A stretch of 64,000 bases of DNA, from NCBI RefSeq assembly GCF_024436435.1, contig NZ_JAFMZP010000009.1, forward strand, positions 62,001 to 126,000. The letters are read 5' to 3'. Positions within the stretch are counted from its first letter, which is position 1; each line of letters opens with the position of its first letter. The notes under the pieces are model-generated. The model saw nothing but the letters and a program-made list of their open reading frames with translations. It was not told the DNA's origin and did not search any database. This stretch comes from Desertivirga xinjiangensis. GTDB lineage: Bacteria > Bacteroidota > Bacteroidia > Sphingobacteriales > Sphingobacteriaceae. Below, one piece after another: positions 63,529-64,000 of the stretch. Position numbers and translations under genes: made by a program.

Positions 63529-64000
63529 TTGACAAATAATACTTCAGAAGAATACGACGCAGTGATAAAAGTCTGCAGAGATCTTTTTATCAGAAAAACA
63601 AAAGATTACGGAACAGCATGGCGTATCCTTCGTCCAAGTTCCATTACTGATCAGATATTTATTAAAGCGCAACGTATTCGTACGCTCGAAGAAAAGAAAG
63701 TGTCCAAAGTAGGGGAGAGTATCACTTCTGAATATATTGGTATCATCAATTACTGTGTGATTGCGATGATACAATTGGAGTTAGACGGGAACAGTCCTTT
63801 CGAAATTCCTGCAGAACAAGTGGAAGTATGGTACGATGAAAGAATACGGGAGACCAAAGAACTGATGTTTGCAAAGAATCACGATTACGGTGAAGCCTGG
63901 CGTGATATGAGAATAAGTTCTTTAACTGATCTTATTTTAATGAAAGTGCTTCGTGTAAAACAAATTGAAGATAACGATGGAGCGACATTGGTTTCCGAAG
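63529..64000 (+). CDS. DUF1599 (nucleotide-modification-associated) protein, 3' end cut by window
   Basis: An open frame of 157 codons that runs off the window. It reads TNNTSEEYDAVIKVCRDLF and two internal repeats, KTKDYGTAWRILRPSSITDQ and NHDYGEAWRDMRISSLTDLI, typical of DUF1599. No ATG is available before residue about 79, so a TTG at 63529 is the likely start, giving the family's usual N terminus; a GTG at 63562 is the alternative. Function unknown. Divergent from folP. Confidence 0.85.
   Translation, partial: MTNNTSEEYDAVIKVCRDLFIRKTKDYGTAWRILRPSSITDQIFIKAQRIRTLEEKKVSKVGESITSEYIGIINYCVIAMIQLELDGNSPFEIPAEQVEVWYDERIRETKELMFAKNHDYGEAWRDMRISSLTDLILMKVLRVKQIEDNDGATLVSE

Overview
The window comes from a Bacteroidetes chromosome, most likely a Sphingobacteriaceae relative (Pedobacter-like). 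The evidence is SusC/SusD outer-membrane pairs, a Bacteroidetes-type ECF sigma/FecR pair, type IX secretion (T9SS) sorting tails of both type A and type B, a PorP/SprF-like protein, DUF4293 and DUF1599 proteins, and promoters of the phylum-specific TTTG / TAnnTTTG type. No tRNA, rRNA, CRISPR array, insertion sequence or prophage was seen. Many of the longest open frames begin at a TTG that is not the true start, so I moved a number of starts to an internal ATG and say so in each entry.

Layout. 1-2.6 kb: pckA (cut by the window edge) and an exported N-formylglutamate-amidohydrolase-like protein, both on the minus strand. 2.8-6.8 kb: a 1022-residue type B T9SS substrate and its PorP/SprF partner. 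7.1-22.1 kb: a plus-strand locus with an ECF sigma factor, a secreted beta-helix protein, a FecR anti-sigma factor, an STN-bearing SusC, SusD, an N-formylglutamate-amidohydrolase-like lipoprotein, an M28 peptidase, gamma-glutamyltransferase and a dicarboxylate/glutamate symporter. 22.2-22.7 kb: a lipoprotein with octapeptide repeats. 23.1-38.2 kb: the ribosomal protein cluster rplC to rplQ with secY, map, infA, rpmJ and rpoA. 38.2-47 kb: mostly minus-strand housekeeping genes (sugar nucleotidyltransferase, M42 peptidase, GNAT, truA, gpsA), with plus-strand DUF4293, a secreted T9SS type A protein and a DEAD-box helicase, plus two small related proteins on the minus strand. 47.1-64 kb: polysaccharide deacetylase, aconitase, sucD, an ABC exporter, a SulP transporter with carbonic anhydrase, gcvP, pdxJ, ahcY, a bacilliredoxin, cdaA, folP and a 3'-truncated DUF1599 gene.

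The most interesting region is 7.1-22.1 kb. It reads as a self-regulated nutrient locus built like a polysaccharide utilisation locus, but carrying glutamate-releasing enzymes instead of glycosidases. SusCD would import the substrate and signal through its STN domain to FecR and the sigma factor. The amidohydrolase, M28 peptidase and GGT would release glutamate or amino acids outside the inner membrane, and the symporter would take them into the cell. The substrate is inferred from gene content alone. A second amidohydrolase paralogue lies 14 kb upstream.

The ribosomal cluster is normal in order but lacks rpsJ at its head. It carries an Arg/Gly-rich tail on S3 and several structured leaders, and it is interrupted twice by AT-rich palindromic repeats of one family (between rplP and rpmC, and between rpsN and rpsH).
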